A model generated the notes under the pieces. The model was not told the DNA's origin. It saw only the letters and a program-made list of their open reading frames with translations, and searched no databases. 64,000 bases of DNA from Chryseobacterium limigenitum. Its GTDB lineage: Bacteria; Bacteroidota; Bacteroidia; Flavobacteriales; Weeksellaceae. The stretch is taken from the NCBI RefSeq assembly GCF_900114875.1, contig NZ_FPKW01000015.1, positions 1 through 64,000 on the forward strand, in the 5' to 3' direction. This document shows positions 20,696 to 28,985 of this stretch, one piece after another (within the stretch, counting starts at the first letter, position 1; every line of letters begins with the position of its first letter). The translations under genes were made by a program, and so were the position numbers.

Positions 20696-20780
20696 TTTAT
20701 CTAAAGTAAAACTTTAATTAAAAAGTATTTTAACATCTGATTATTAATTAAATATAAATTTTATCTAAAAATTAGTTTAA

Positions 20781-21533
20781 ATGGTATTGTTCACTTTTAA
20801 CATTATAAATACTGAAGCAGGAGTGAAAAACAGCCTTCAAATCACTGATGAAGAAAGACTGAAAATTACAGAAGATAATACAAAAGCTATTCTTAGAATT
20901 TTAGATATTCATGATGTAAAAGCAAGTTTTTTTGTGGAGGTTTCTATCGCTGAAAAACTTAAAAATCTGATAAAAGCAATTTCATCCCAAGGGCATGAAA
21001 TTGCTTTTTATAATAAAAATTCCAGTCTTCAGGAAATTGAAGAAACTAAAAAAAATACGCAGGATTTTCTCGAAAAGCAGATCCGCGGAATCCGCCAAAA
21101 AGATTTTAAGCAGCCTCAGGAAAGTTTAAAATTGCTGGAATTTAATTATGTTTCCAATATCGATAATGCGAATATTCTTTTTCCTTTTAAGCGTCTAAAA
21201 AGAAACACGGAGATCACAGAAGAGGATGGATTGAGTGTTATTCCGGAAAGTATTTCGCCTTACTTCCAACTGCCATACAATGATTTTATGTTTCAGATTT
21301 TACCGATGAAATATTACCGGAATATGGTTTTTGAAACGTTGAAGAATGATGACTTTGTTTTGATCTACCTTAATTCGTGGCAGTTCACAGATTTCAAGAA
21401 ATATCGATTTGATATTCCATATTACAGGAGCTTATTTTCGGGCAGAAAAATGGAGGACAAATTAGATGTCCTCCTTACCTGGATCAATGAGAATGACATG
21501 GCTACTTCTCGTATGAAAGATTATATTTTTTAG
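20781..21533 (+). CDS. NodB-fold (polysaccharide deacetylase-like) protein, probably inactive
   Basis: A 250-residue cytosolic-looking protein with no signal peptide. Its layout follows the polysaccharide deacetylase fold: an opening strand LFTFNII, KASFFVEVSIAEKL, SSQGHEIAFYN and a final lobe with NDDFVLIYLNSWQF. The metal and catalytic residues are missing. The TFDD motif is TFNI (Asn7), and the His-x3-His motif after GHEI is replaced (Tyr77, Ser81). It may therefore be a non-enzymatic carbohydrate-binding relative. It follows the threonine dehydrogenase gene by 85 nt; a link is not evident. Confidence 0.65.
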   Translation: MVLFTFNIINTEAGVKNSLQITDEERLKITEDNTKAILRILDIHDVKASFFVEVSIAEKLKNLIKAISSQGHEIAFYNKNSSLQEIEETKKNTQDFLEKQIRGIRQKDFKQPQESLKLLEFNYVSNIDNANILFPFKRLKRNTEITEEDGLSVIPESISPYFQLPYNDFMFQILPMKYYRNMVFETLKNDDFVLIYLNSWQFTDFKKYRFDIPYYRSLFSGRKMEDKLDVLLTWINENDMATSRMKDYIF

Positions 21534-21862
21534 TTTTCTTTTTGTTCTTTTCCCACGGATTTCACAGATTTGCACAGATGTTTGTGCTTTAAATTTATAA
21601 AAGTAATAATGTATTTAGAAAGTTTATTTAAACGCTAAGATTTAATTATTAAAGCCGTTGATTTTTAGAAAGCAAAGGCAAATAAATTTGCTTCGCGAAG
21701 TTGGAACGATAGCTTAATCAAATCAACATGTTGATTCATCTTTGCTCACTTAAATATAATGTTCAAAATAAAACCTTTGCGTTTAAAAATTCTCTAAAAT
21801 TTTTTAGATTAAGCATATATTTGTGTTATTCGTGTAAAAAATAGTGTTATTTGTGTTTAAAA
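21534..21862. repeat. Spacer packed with palindromes and short repeats (no gene seen)
   Basis: This 329-bp spacer has no convincing reading frame. It contains the perfect 16-bp palindrome AATCAACATGTTGATT (21721-21736), the palindrome CTTCGCGAAG (21691-21700), GCAAAT-AA-ATTTGC (21678-21691) and an inverted pair TTTAAACGC (21627) / GCGTTTAAA (21779). Near the right end is a direct repeat of GTGTTATTCGTGT and GTGTTATTTGTGT. The left end reads CCACGGATTTCACAGATTTGC. The whole looks like a dispersed intergenic element; that it recurs elsewhere in the genome is inference. Confidence 0.55.
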
Positions 21863-23068
21863 TTAAGCCAATTCAAAAAGCGTAATTTCCGGTAAAACTC
21901 CAACTCTTCCAGGGTAACCTAAAACGCCGAATCCTCTGTTTACGTAAAGCATTTTTCCTTCGCTTTCGTATAAATCAGCCCATTTAGGGTAACGGTATTG
22001 TACAGGTGACCATTTTATGTTTTTTAGATCCAAACCAAACTGCATTCCGTGTGTGTGACCTGAAAGTGTCAAATGAACGTCTGTCGGGTGTTTTTTTACC
22101 ACGTAATCGAAATGAGTAGGGTCATGGCTCATTAATATTTTTGTTGCTGATTCCGGAACTCCTTTTAAGGCGTCATCAAGCTTTCCAAATTGAGGGAAAG
22201 GTTTTAATCCCCAGTTTTCAACGCCCAGAATATAAATTTTCTCACCGTTTTTCTCGATAACTCTATGTTCGTTTCGAAGCATATCAAAACCTGCTTGTTT
22301 TTCGTAATCGATGAGTGTATCAAGATTTTTCTTCTTAGCGTCTAATGAAGTCCATGTTACGTAATCTGCATAATCGTGATTTCCGAGTACGGCAAACTTA
22401 CCATCCTTCGCTTTGATTTTTGAAAATAAAGGAATGAACGGTTTAAATTCATCCGCGATATTATTTACCATATCTCCTGTGAATAGGACTAAGTCGGGAT
22501 TTTGTTCATTAATTAAATCAATCGCATGTTCCAGTTTACTTGGATCAGAGAAACTTCCGCTGTGAACGTCAGAGATTTGTATTATTTTATATCCTTTAAA
22601 GCTTTTCGGAAGGTTGGTGAAATTTATTCTCACTCTTCTTACTTTATGGCGGTATTTCCCGAATGTAATTCCATCAATAAATAACGCTGAGAGTACACCT
22701 CCAAGACCAAGTCCCATAATACTTAAAAACTTTCTTCTTTCCGGGAAAAAGTTTTCAGTAGGCCTCGTTAGTCCGATTAAATACCCCCCCGTTCTAAAAA
22801 TATCATCAATCAATAGAAACAGAACGATGAAAATTTTAGGCAAAATAAAGACTAAAAATAATGAGATCATGATTTGTGCCCTCACTGTACTTCTGTCCGA
22901 TCTTTGGAAGTGGGAAACTTCGTAGGCGAAAAATCCGTAAACAGCCAAAGATACAATCCAATATCCGGCTCTTATCCAAGGATTATCCGTTAACGTTCTT
23001 ATTGCCTGATAGATATAGATTTCTAAAAATAAGAAGATCGCAGCAATAAACAAAAAATTTCTTTGCAT
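21863..23068 (-). CDS. Membrane-anchored metallophosphoesterase
   Basis: From the ATG at 23068 the product is 401 residues; an in-frame GTG at 23089 lies inside the upstream terminator and is unlikely. The first 150 residues hold about four transmembrane helices. The rest is a calcineurin-like phosphoesterase with the full metal-site set: ISDVHSGSF, FTGDMVNN, VLGNHDYADY and LSGHTHGMQFG. It resembles YkuE/YaeI-type enzymes, which may act on membrane lipids such as lipid A precursors, but the substrate is unknown. The coding strand carries a run of seven G (22784-22790) encoding Gly-Gly between membrane helices. Confidence 0.88.
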   Translation of the reverse strand: MQRNFLFIAAIFLFLEIYIYQAIRTLTDNPWIRAGYWIVSLAVYGFFAYEVSHFQRSDRSTVRAQIMISLFLVFILPKIFIVLFLLIDDIFRTGGYLIGLTRPTENFFPERRKFLSIMGLGLGGVLSALFIDGITFGKYRHKVRRVRINFTNLPKSFKGYKIIQISDVHSGSFSDPSKLEHAIDLINEQNPDLVLFTGDMVNNIADEFKPFIPLFSKIKAKDGKFAVLGNHDYADYVTWTSLDAKKKNLDTLIDYEKQAGFDMLRNEHRVIEKNGEKIYILGVENWGLKPFPQFGKLDDALKGVPESATKILMSHDPTHFDYVVKKHPTDVHLTLSGHTHGMQFGLDLKNIKWSPVQYRYPKWADLYESEGKMLYVNRGFGVLGYPGRVGVLPEITLFELA

Positions 23069-23080
23069 AATAATGTTTAA

Positions 23081-23114
23081 AAAAAGCACAAAGAATAACT
23101 TCCCTGTGCTTTTT
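23081..23114 (-). terminator. Terminator of the FabH-like gene
   Basis: AAAAAGCACA (23081-23090) pairs with TGTGCTTTTT (23105-23114). On the minus strand the stem is followed by T residues. Confidence 0.8.
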
Positions 23115-23135
23115 ATATTTTTAAATTAAATATTT

Positions 23136-24203
23136 TTAAGGAAATCTATAAACGATAGCATTGATGTTCATTCCGGCACCAACCGAAGCCATAACAATAT
23201 TACCTTTATCTTTAAACGAATGACCCTCCATTTTTCCTTTAATTATTAAATCAAATAATGTAGGAATTGTTGCTACAGAAGAATTTCCCAGCTTCTGGAT
23301 CGTCATAGGGGAGATGGAATGATCATACTCTTTCACATTATAAAGTCTGTGAATTCTTTCGATCATTGCGTAATCCATTTTAGCGTTTGCCTGATGAATT
23401 AATATTTTATCGATGTCTTCAATAGAAAGCCCCGCATCATCAATCGTTTCTTTTACAGCTACAGGAACATTTTTAAGAGCGTACTCATAAATTTTTCTCC
23501 CAAGCATTCTGATATAGAATTTTTCCTGATCTGCTTCTTGGTTAAGAGATCCTCCGCTTACTAAATAATCAAGCTCAGGGCCGTTGTCGCAAATTGTATT
23601 ATGGTTAATAATTCCTACGTTTTCTTCGTCAGTGGCTGTTACAACAACTGCTCCGGCTCCGTCTGCAAAAATCATTTTATTTCTGTCGTAAGGATCTGTA
23701 ACACGGCTTAATGTCTCACTACCAACAACAAGAATCGTTTTTGCAACATTAGCTTTAATCAAATTATCAGCCAAGATCATTGCTTCTACCCATCCCGGAC
23801 ATCCGAAGATCATGTCATAAGTTATACACTTTCTGTTTCTGATTCCTAAGTGGTTCTTCACTCTTGCTGCCATTGTTGGCATGAAATTCACAAGACCGGC
23901 AGTACTCACCTCACCAAAATTACTTGCGTAAATGATGTAATCTAATTCCTCGGGATTTACTTTGGCATCTTCAATGGCAATTTTGGATGCTTCGTAACCA
24001 ATCCTTGAATTAGAATTATCGTCTTCAATATATCTACGTTCTTCAATTTCTGTAATTTCTACAAATTTTGAGATGATTTCTTCTGTAGGTTTTTCTATTT
24101 TTTCACCTTCATCCGTATAGAACTCAGCATCCATGAAATAGTCTCTACCAATAACTCTATTAGGAATATAAGATCCAGAACCAATAATGATCGTATTCGG
24201 CAT
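23136..24203 (-). CDS. 3-oxoacyl-ACP synthase III family protein
   Basis: A 355-residue FabH-like thiolase-fold enzyme that condenses an acyl-CoA starter with malonyl-ACP or a related substrate. The Cys-His-Asn triad is visible in FGCPGWVEA, ILIHQANAKMD and KLGNSSVATIP, and the C-terminus GNIVMASVGAGMNINAIVYRF is typical. The segment FADGAGAVVV is also conserved. It is longer than FabH (about 317 aa) and may be a second, specialised copy for branched starters, aryl polyenes or similar products. No pathway partners are adjacent. It is divergent from the 24306 gene. Confidence 0.88.
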   Translation of the reverse strand: MPNTIIIGSGSYIPNRVIGRDYFMDAEFYTDEGEKIEKPTEEIISKFVEITEIEERRYIEDDNSNSRIGYEASKIAIEDAKVNPEELDYIIYASNFGEVSTAGLVNFMPTMAARVKNHLGIRNRKCITYDMIFGCPGWVEAMILADNLIKANVAKTILVVGSETLSRVTDPYDRNKMIFADGAGAVVVTATDEENVGIINHNTICDNGPELDYLVSGGSLNQEADQEKFYIRMLGRKIYEYALKNVPVAVKETIDDAGLSIEDIDKILIHQANAKMDYAMIERIHRLYNVKEYDHSISPMTIQKLGNSSVATIPTLFDLIIKGKMEGHSFKDKGNIVMASVGAGMNINAIVYRFP

Positions 24204-24230
24204 TCGTTTAAATGATTTTTTTTAAAGACG

Positions 24231-24238
24231 CAAAGTTA
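24231..24238 (-). promoter_or_regulatory. Promoter -7 element for the FabH-like gene
   Basis: On the minus strand TAACTTTG reads from 24238 to 24231, 27 nt before the ATG, followed by GCG. Confidence 0.5.
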
Positions 24239-24275
24239 ATAATTAATATTAATAAGAAAGAATTAAAAATATTAT

Positions 24276-24283
24276 TAAATTTG
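24276..24283 (+). promoter_or_regulatory. Promoter -7 element for the 24306-26389 operon
   Basis: TAAATTTG followed by C matches TAnnTTTG, 22 nt before the ATG at 24306. There is no clear TTG upstream. Confidence 0.45.
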
Positions 24284-24305
24284 CAAAAATTGTACTTTAC
24301 AATCT

Positions 24306-24875
24306 ATGAAAAATAATCCATCTTTAAAAGGTTTAGCGATTGCTGTTGTGGTGTTTATGATGGCCTTTGGGATTTACTTCTTCTTTTTAGCTAAGAAAAA
24401 TTATTACTTAGTAGATAATCCTACGCCTAATACCTATTATTATAAGATCAATAACGGTTCCGAAGGAATTATTTCTGCAGGGCAGTTTGTGCATGTAGAT
24501 CTTAAACAGGGTAAAAATGCCATTAAAGTTTTTGATCAGAATAAGAAATTACTCTATGATTCTGCGTTTGAAGTGAATAAAATCCGCGGGCTTTTGAATA
24601 TTGCTCATGAAGATTATTATGTTAATCGTCAATATTATGGATACAATCTTAAAAAAGATTCATTACTTTTGGCGCTGGATAAGACTGTTATAGACGGAAA
24701 ACAGTATTTTGGGGCGCCAAAACGCTTCAATAAGCTTTATACAGAAGATTTTTACTACAATGTAGATGAAGATTATGATAAAATGATCAAAAACATCCAG
24801 CAGGTAGAATCAAGATCAAAGATCTTCAGAAAACAAGATTTCCTTAATTATTATAAAGAATATTACAAGTTTTGA
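24306..24875 (+). CDS. Hypothetical membrane-anchored protein upstream of menG
   Basis: A 189-residue protein with one N-terminal transmembrane helix (about residues 10-30, AIAVVVFMMAFGIYFFFLA) and a soluble Tyr/Lys/Asp-rich domain outside. No family was recognised. Its stop codon overlaps the TTG start of menG (TTGA), indicating translational coupling. With porT two genes downstream, a role in envelope biogenesis is possible but unproven. Confidence 0.7.
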   Translation: MKNNPSLKGLAIAVVVFMMAFGIYFFFLAKKNYYLVDNPTPNTYYYKINNGSEGIISAGQFVHVDLKQGKNAIKVFDQNKKLLYDSAFEVNKIRGLLNIAHEDYYVNRQYYGYNLKKDSLLLALDKTVIDGKQYFGAPKRFNKLYTEDFYYNVDEDYDKMIKNIQQVESRSKIFRKQDFLNYYKEYYKF

Positions 24876-25603
24876 CAAACGATATCAACAAAGTGACTCC
24901 CTACAATTCTGAGGCTACGAAAAAGAGCCAGGTAGAGGATATGTTCGACAATATTGCACCGAAATATGATCTTTTGAATCATGTTTTATCCATGAAAATT
25001 GATGTTTTGTGGAGAAATACATTGGTGAATATGATGAAAAAAGATAACCCGCAGGAAGTGCTGGATGTAGCTACTGGAACGGGAGATCTGGCCATTGCCA
25101 TCGAAAAAGGAACCAATACAAAAGTAATTGGTTTGGATTTATCGCAACAAATGTTAAATGTTGGCGTTATTAAAATAAAAAAACTTAAATTAGACGGCAA
25201 AATTTCCATGCAAAAAGGGGATGCAGAAAATTTACCTTTCGAGGACAATAGATTCGATGCGGTTTCCGTTGCATTTGGAGTAAGGAATTTTGAGAACCTT
25301 ACCAAAGGTTTAGCAGAGTTAAGAAGGGTAGTAAAGGATAACAAGAGTGTTTACATACTGGAGTTTTCAAAGGTTGAGGGGTTTTTAGCACCATTTTATA
25401 TGTTTTATTTCAAAAATATATTACCTGCCATCGGCAGACTGGTTTCTAAAGATAATAGGGCATACACATACCTTCCGGATTCTGTGAATGCTTTTCCTTT
25501 CGGGGAAAAGATGAGACAAATTCTTTTAGATACAGGATTTAAAAAAGTTGAATATAAAAAACTAAGTTTAGGTATAGCCACAATTTATAAAGCAACAAAG
25601 TAA
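24872..25603 (+). CDS. menG: Demethylmenaquinone methyltransferase (UbiE/MenG)
   Basis: Last step of menaquinone synthesis: SAM-dependent C-methylation of demethylmenaquinone. The 243-residue protein shows the UbiE signatures YDLLNHVLSMKIDVLWRNTLV, the SAM motif VLDVATGTGDLAIA (about 62-75), VIGLDLSQQMLNVG and RRVVKDNKSVYILEFSK. The start is a TTG at 24872 overlapping the preceding stop; the next possible start (GTG at 24892) would remove residues usually kept. The menaquinone product would serve cytochrome bd encoded at 4.8-7.1 kb. porT follows 3 nt later. Confidence 0.93.
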   Translation: MTNDINKVTPYNSEATKKSQVEDMFDNIAPKYDLLNHVLSMKIDVLWRNTLVNMMKKDNPQEVLDVATGTGDLAIAIEKGTNTKVIGLDLSQQMLNVGVIKIKKLKLDGKISMQKGDAENLPFEDNRFDAVSVAFGVRNFENLTKGLAELRRVVKDNKSVYILEFSKVEGFLAPFYMFYFKNILPAIGRLVSKDNRAYTYLPDSVNAFPFGEKMRQILLDTGFKKVEYKKLSLGIATIYKATK

Positions 25604-25606
25604 CCT

Positions 25607-26389
25607 ATGAATAAATTTCTATTAAAAGCACTGGTTTTAGCCTCAGTAAATATTGCTGTTTTTGCAGACGCGCAATTTAGAACCCGAAACAGAATGGACA
25701 AGTTGGAAGATTTCGACCAGCAGATATTCAGTTGGGGGTTTTATTTAAATGGTAATATAGTAGACTACCGTATAGTACTTAACCCAAGATACGGTATGGA
25801 AGGGAACCAAAATCTTGTTTCATCTAAAAATAGTAAAAGTTTCGGGGCGGGTTTGATCGCAAAATGGAGACTTAACGATTATTTAGATCTTAAAGTTGAA
25901 CCAGGCTTGCAATTTGCTCAGAGGGAATTAACTTTTAATACACAGTCAAACGACCAGTACGCTGCAGGAACTTTGACGAATGCACCTTTTATTCCAATTC
26001 CATTGAATGATAAAGACAAGACAAGACAGATCAAATCTACTTTGGTGGATATTCCTGTAATGTTGGAGCTTCATGGTCAAAGATGGTACAACTCAAGGCC
26101 TTATGTTGCTGCCGGGGTGAATTACATTGTGAATTTACAGTCTAATTCGGATTCTACGGATGATAACCAGCAACAGGTATTCAGATCTACAACGCATAAC
26201 TTTGCATGGTCTGCCGAGATGGGTATTCAATTTTATTTCAATAAATTTAAATTGACGCCGGGAATCAGAGGAACATTCATCATGAACAACGAGTTGGTGG
26301 CAGATAATGCCAATACACCACCTTATTGGACGGCTGCAATGTCTACACTGCAGACAAGAGCCGTATTCTTTGTATTGAAATTTGAATAA
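25607..26389 (+). CDS. porT: PorT family outer-membrane protein, type IX secretion
   Basis: A 260-residue protein with a signal peptide (ending FADAQ) and an outer-membrane beta-barrel pattern of alternating strands ending in the aromatic-rich TRAVFFVLKFE. The opening FRTRNRMDKLEDFDQQIFSWGFYLNGN and the position directly after ubiE/menG match PorT (SprT) of the type IX secretion system, which is needed for secretion of CTD-bearing proteins across the outer membrane. The remaining secretion genes are outside the window. It ends the operon before a terminator. Confidence 0.85.
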   Translation: MNKFLLKALVLASVNIAVFADAQFRTRNRMDKLEDFDQQIFSWGFYLNGNIVDYRIVLNPRYGMEGNQNLVSSKNSKSFGAGLIAKWRLNDYLDLKVEPGLQFAQRELTFNTQSNDQYAAGTLTNAPFIPIPLNDKDKTRQIKSTLVDIPVMLELHGQRWYNSRPYVAAGVNYIVNLQSNSDSTDDNQQQVFRSTTHNFAWSAEMGIQFYFNKFKLTPGIRGTFIMNNELVADNANTPPYWTAAMSTLQTRAVFFVLKFE

Positions 26390-26410
26390 GAAAATAAGCT
26401 TAAAAAATAT

Positions 26411-26438
26411 AAAGGAGGTGTGTTACATCTCCTTTTTT
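26411..26438 (+). terminator. Terminator of the menG-porT operon
   Basis: AAAGGAGGTG (26411-26420) pairs with CATCTCCTTT (26426-26435) with one G-U pair, then T residues. Confidence 0.82.
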
Positions 26439-26470
26439 GTTGGAAAATCAAAATATAGGGAGTTTTATTT

Positions 26471-26499
26471 TTGTTACTGTCATTATTTTTTTATTTTTG
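26471..26499 (+). promoter_or_regulatory. Promoter of the coiled-coil/zapA operon
   Basis: TTG at 26471-26473 and TATTTTTG at 26492-26499 are 18 nt apart, close to the Bacteroidetes consensus, 27 nt before the ATG. Confidence 0.65.
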
Positions 26500-26526
26500 C
26501 TAATAGTTAGAATATAGAAACCTGAA

Positions 26527-26829
26527 ATGCTTCAAGATTTAGAAAACAATTTTTCAGAATTAGAGAAAAAGATTTTGAACTTACAAAAGAATTATCAAAA
26601 TCTTAATGAAAGATTAACAGAATTAAATACAGAGCATGAAGAACTGAAGAAGAAATACGATGAGGAGAGAAAAAAAAATCAGGTATTAGCAGAAGAACAA
26701 AAAAATATAAAACTTTATTCAGCAATATCAGGAAACCCTGAACACAATAGGTTAATGAAAAATCACATCAACAGATTGGTAAAAGAGGTAGATTTCTGTA
26801 TTGCTCAGCTTCAAAACAGTGGATTATAA
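26527..26829 (+). CDS. Coiled-coil protein co-encoded with ZapA
   Basis: A 100-residue protein that is heptad-patterned and highly charged over residues 5-65 (LENNFSELEKKILNLQKNYQ onward), with a short C-terminal region NPEHNRLMKNHINRLVKEVD. It resembles small division coiled coils such as ZapB in size and style, but homology cannot be claimed. Its stop codon overlaps the zapA start by one base (TAATG), so the two are coupled. A role at the division ring together with ZapA is the simplest inference. Confidence 0.75.
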   Translation: MLQDLENNFSELEKKILNLQKNYQNLNERLTELNTEHEELKKKYDEERKKNQVLAEEQKNIKLYSAISGNPEHNRLMKNHINRLVKEVDFCIAQLQNSGL

Positions 26830-27116
26830 TGGAGGTAAGAAGAATAACCATCAATATCGCAGGAAGAGTATATCCGCTGAATGTGCCCGCAGCAGAAGAA
26901 GAAACTTTAAGAAAAGTGGGGAAGCAAATTGAGAATATGATTAAAGATTTTGAACAAAACTTCGATGTAAGAGATAAGCAAGACGCTCTGGCAATGTGTG
27001 CCCTGAAATTGGGAACTAATGCAGAAGTGGTATCTCTGAACTACGAAAAAAATATAAATTCTACCAACGATAGATTGGCAAAAATCAATCAGTCGTTGAA
27101 TGAAATTGGAAAATAG
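26829..27116 (+). CDS. zapA: Cell division protein ZapA
   Basis: A 95-residue ZapA-family protein. In E. coli this family crosslinks FtsZ protofilaments at the Z-ring. Typical features are the opening strand VRRITINIAGRVYPLNVPAAEEETLRKV, the central helix QIENMIKDFEQ and the DKQDALAMCALKLGTNAEV segment leading into a C-terminal coiled coil. It is followed by a structured RNA candidate, as E. coli zapA is followed by 6S RNA (ssrS). Confidence 0.88.
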   Translation: MEVRRITINIAGRVYPLNVPAAEEETLRKVGKQIENMIKDFEQNFDVRDKQDALAMCALKLGTNAEVVSLNYEKNINSTNDRLAKINQSLNEIGK

Positions 27117-27137
27117 ATTTTTTTTTCCAGAAAACCT

Positions 27138-27299
27138 GCCTACAATAATTCTAACACATTAAAGGTAAACTCAACGCTAAAAAATTACCGAACAAACATC
27201 CATCGAATGGCGCGCCGGTTATCCGGATTACAGACAGTGGAGATCAGTTCAAATCGTGTTGATTAGGAGTTTACTCTATATCACTGGATTATTGTAGGC
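27138..27299 (+). ncRNA. ssrS: 6S RNA candidate (6S-Flavo type)
   Basis: The spacer between zapA and rny folds into a long closed structure. A 14-bp terminal stem pairs 27138-27151 (GCCTACAATAATTC) with 27286-27299 (GGATTATTGTAGGC). Inside it, GTAAACTC (27165-27172) pairs with GAGTTTAC (27267-27274). The central part holds GGCGCGCC and CCGG-TTAT-CCGG (27215-27226) in an otherwise open region. A T-rich tail follows 27299, giving the plus strand. A 160-nt RNA closed by a long end stem, placed directly after zapA, matches 6S RNA, which binds RNA polymerase holoenzyme. Family assignment rests on shape and position, not on a covariance search. Confidence 0.75.
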
Positions 27300-27343
27300 T
27301 TTTTTATTTTAATATTAACATAGACAATTAAAACTCAATATAT

Positions 27344-28912
27344 ATGACAACAGCCATTATAGTCGGCGTTATTTGTTTAGTAGTTGGTGCAGTGCTGGGG
27401 ATGCTTTTCTCTAAGAGCTCACTGAATACTAAAGCAAAATTTATTATAGATGATGCACAGAAAAATGCCGAAAACCTTATAGAAAAAGCTAATGTACAAG
27501 CTGAATCCATAAAAAAAGAAAAGAACCTTCAAGCTAAAGAAAAATTTCTTGAATTAAAATCTCAGCACGACGCAGACATCCAATCGAGAGAAAAGAAAAT
27601 GCAGGAGGGCGAAAAAAGGATCAAGGACAAAGAAAATAAGCTTAATGACGAACTTAGCAAAGCAGGAAAGCTTGAAAAAGACTTGGACAGACAGATTGCT
27701 GATTATGCTAAGAAAACTGAAATTTTAGATAGAAAACAACAGGAGCTAGACATCATAACTTCTAAGAAAGTTGAAACTCTTGAAAAAATATCTAACTACA
27801 CAGCTGAAGAAGCTAAAGCAGAATTGGTAGAATCAATGAAAGCTGAAGCAAAAACCAGAGCTCAGGCTCACGTTCAGAGCATCATGGAAGAAGCTCAGCT
27901 GAATGCTAAAGGTGAAGCGAGAAAAATCGTTATTCAAACGATCCAGAGAATCGGAACAGAACAGGCGATCGAAAACTCGGTATCAGTATTTAACATTGAA
28001 TCTGATGAAGTAAAAGGTAGAATTATCGGTAGAGAAGGTAGAAATATCCGTGCTTTAGAAGCGGTAACGGGTGTTGAGATCATCGTTGATGATACGCCGG
28101 AAGCGATTCTTCTTTCATGTTTCGATCCTGTAAGAAGAGAAATCGCAAGGTTATCACTGCACAGATTGGTAACAGACGGTAGAATTCACCCTGCAAGAAT
28201 TGAAGAAGTTGTTGAAAAAACAAGAAAACAAATCGAGGACGAGATCATTGAAGTTGGTAAAAGAACAATCATTGATTTAGGAATTCACGGTTTACACCCA
28301 GAATTGATCAAGATCGTTGGTAGAATGAAATACCGTTCTTCTTACGGACAAAATTTATTACAGCACTCAAGAGAGGTAGCCAACATCGCTGCAACAATGG
28401 CTGCTGAATTAGGTTTAAATGTAAAATTAGCGAAAAGAGCGGGTCTATTGCACGATATCGGTAAAGTTCCTGAGCAGGAGTCTGAACTTCCTCACGCTTT
28501 ATTAGGGATGCAGTGGGCTGAAAAATACGGTGAAAATGCAGAAGTTATCAATGCGATTGGAGCTCACCACGACGAGGTAGAAATGACGTCATTATTATCT
28601 CCGATCATTCAGGTTGCGGATGCTATTTCTGGGGCAAGACCGGGAGCAAGAAGACAGGTTCTTGAATCTTATATCCAAAGATTAAAAGATCTTGAAGCGG
28701 CAGCATTAAGCTTTGAAGGGGTTTCCAGCGCTTACGCAATCCAGGCAGGTAGAGAGTTGAGAGTAATGGTAGAAAGCGGAAGAGTAAATGACGAAACTGC
28801 TTCTCAGTTATCTTACGACATTTCTGAAAAGATTCAAAACGAATTAACATATCCCGGACAGGTAAAAGTAACAGTAATCAGAGAAACGAGAGCTGTGAAT
28901 ATTGCAAGATAA
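27344..28912 (+). CDS. rny: Ribonuclease Y
   Basis: Membrane-anchored endoribonuclease that starts mRNA decay. The 522-residue protein has an N-terminal transmembrane helix (residues 3-25), a long coiled coil (about 35-200), a KH domain ([27 protein letters not shown], about 225) and an HD domain with [12 protein letters not shown] (about 368) and IGAHHDEVE. The order and length match RNase Y. It ends in a strong terminator. Confidence 0.96.
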   Translation: MTTAIIVGVICLVVGAVLGMLFSKSSLNTKAKFIIDDAQKNAENLIEKANVQAESIKKEKNLQAKEKFLELKSQHDADIQSREKKMQEGEKRIKDKENKLNDELSKAGKLEKDLDRQIADYAKKTEILDRKQQELDIITSKKVETLEKISNYTAEEAKAELVESMKAEAKTRAQAHVQSIMEEAQLNAKGEARKIVIQTIQRIGTEQAIENSVSVFNIESDEVKGRIIGREGRNIRALEAVTGVEIIVDDTPEAILLSCFDPVRREIARLSLHRLVTDGRIHPARIEEVVEKTRKQIEDEIIEVGKRTIIDLGIHGLHPELIKIVGRMKYRSSYGQNLLQHSREVANIAATMAAELGLNVKLAKRAGLLHDIGKVPEQESELPHALLGMQWAEKYGENAEVINAIGAHHDEVEMTSLLSPIIQVADAISGARPGARRQVLESYIQRLKDLEAAALSFEGVSSAYAIQAGRELRVMVESGRVNDETASQLSYDISEKIQNELTYPGQVKVTVIRETRAVNIAR

Positions 28913-28934
28913 TAATCAGTCAAAGATATTTTAT

Positions 28935-28968
28935 AAAAACCTTTCAAGTAATTGAAAGGTTTTTTATT
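28935..28968 (+). terminator. Terminator of rny
   Basis: A 13-bp perfect stem (28935-28947 with 28952-28964) around GTAA, followed by T residues. Confidence 0.88.
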
Positions 28969-28985
28969 TTTATCAAAATTTAAAA

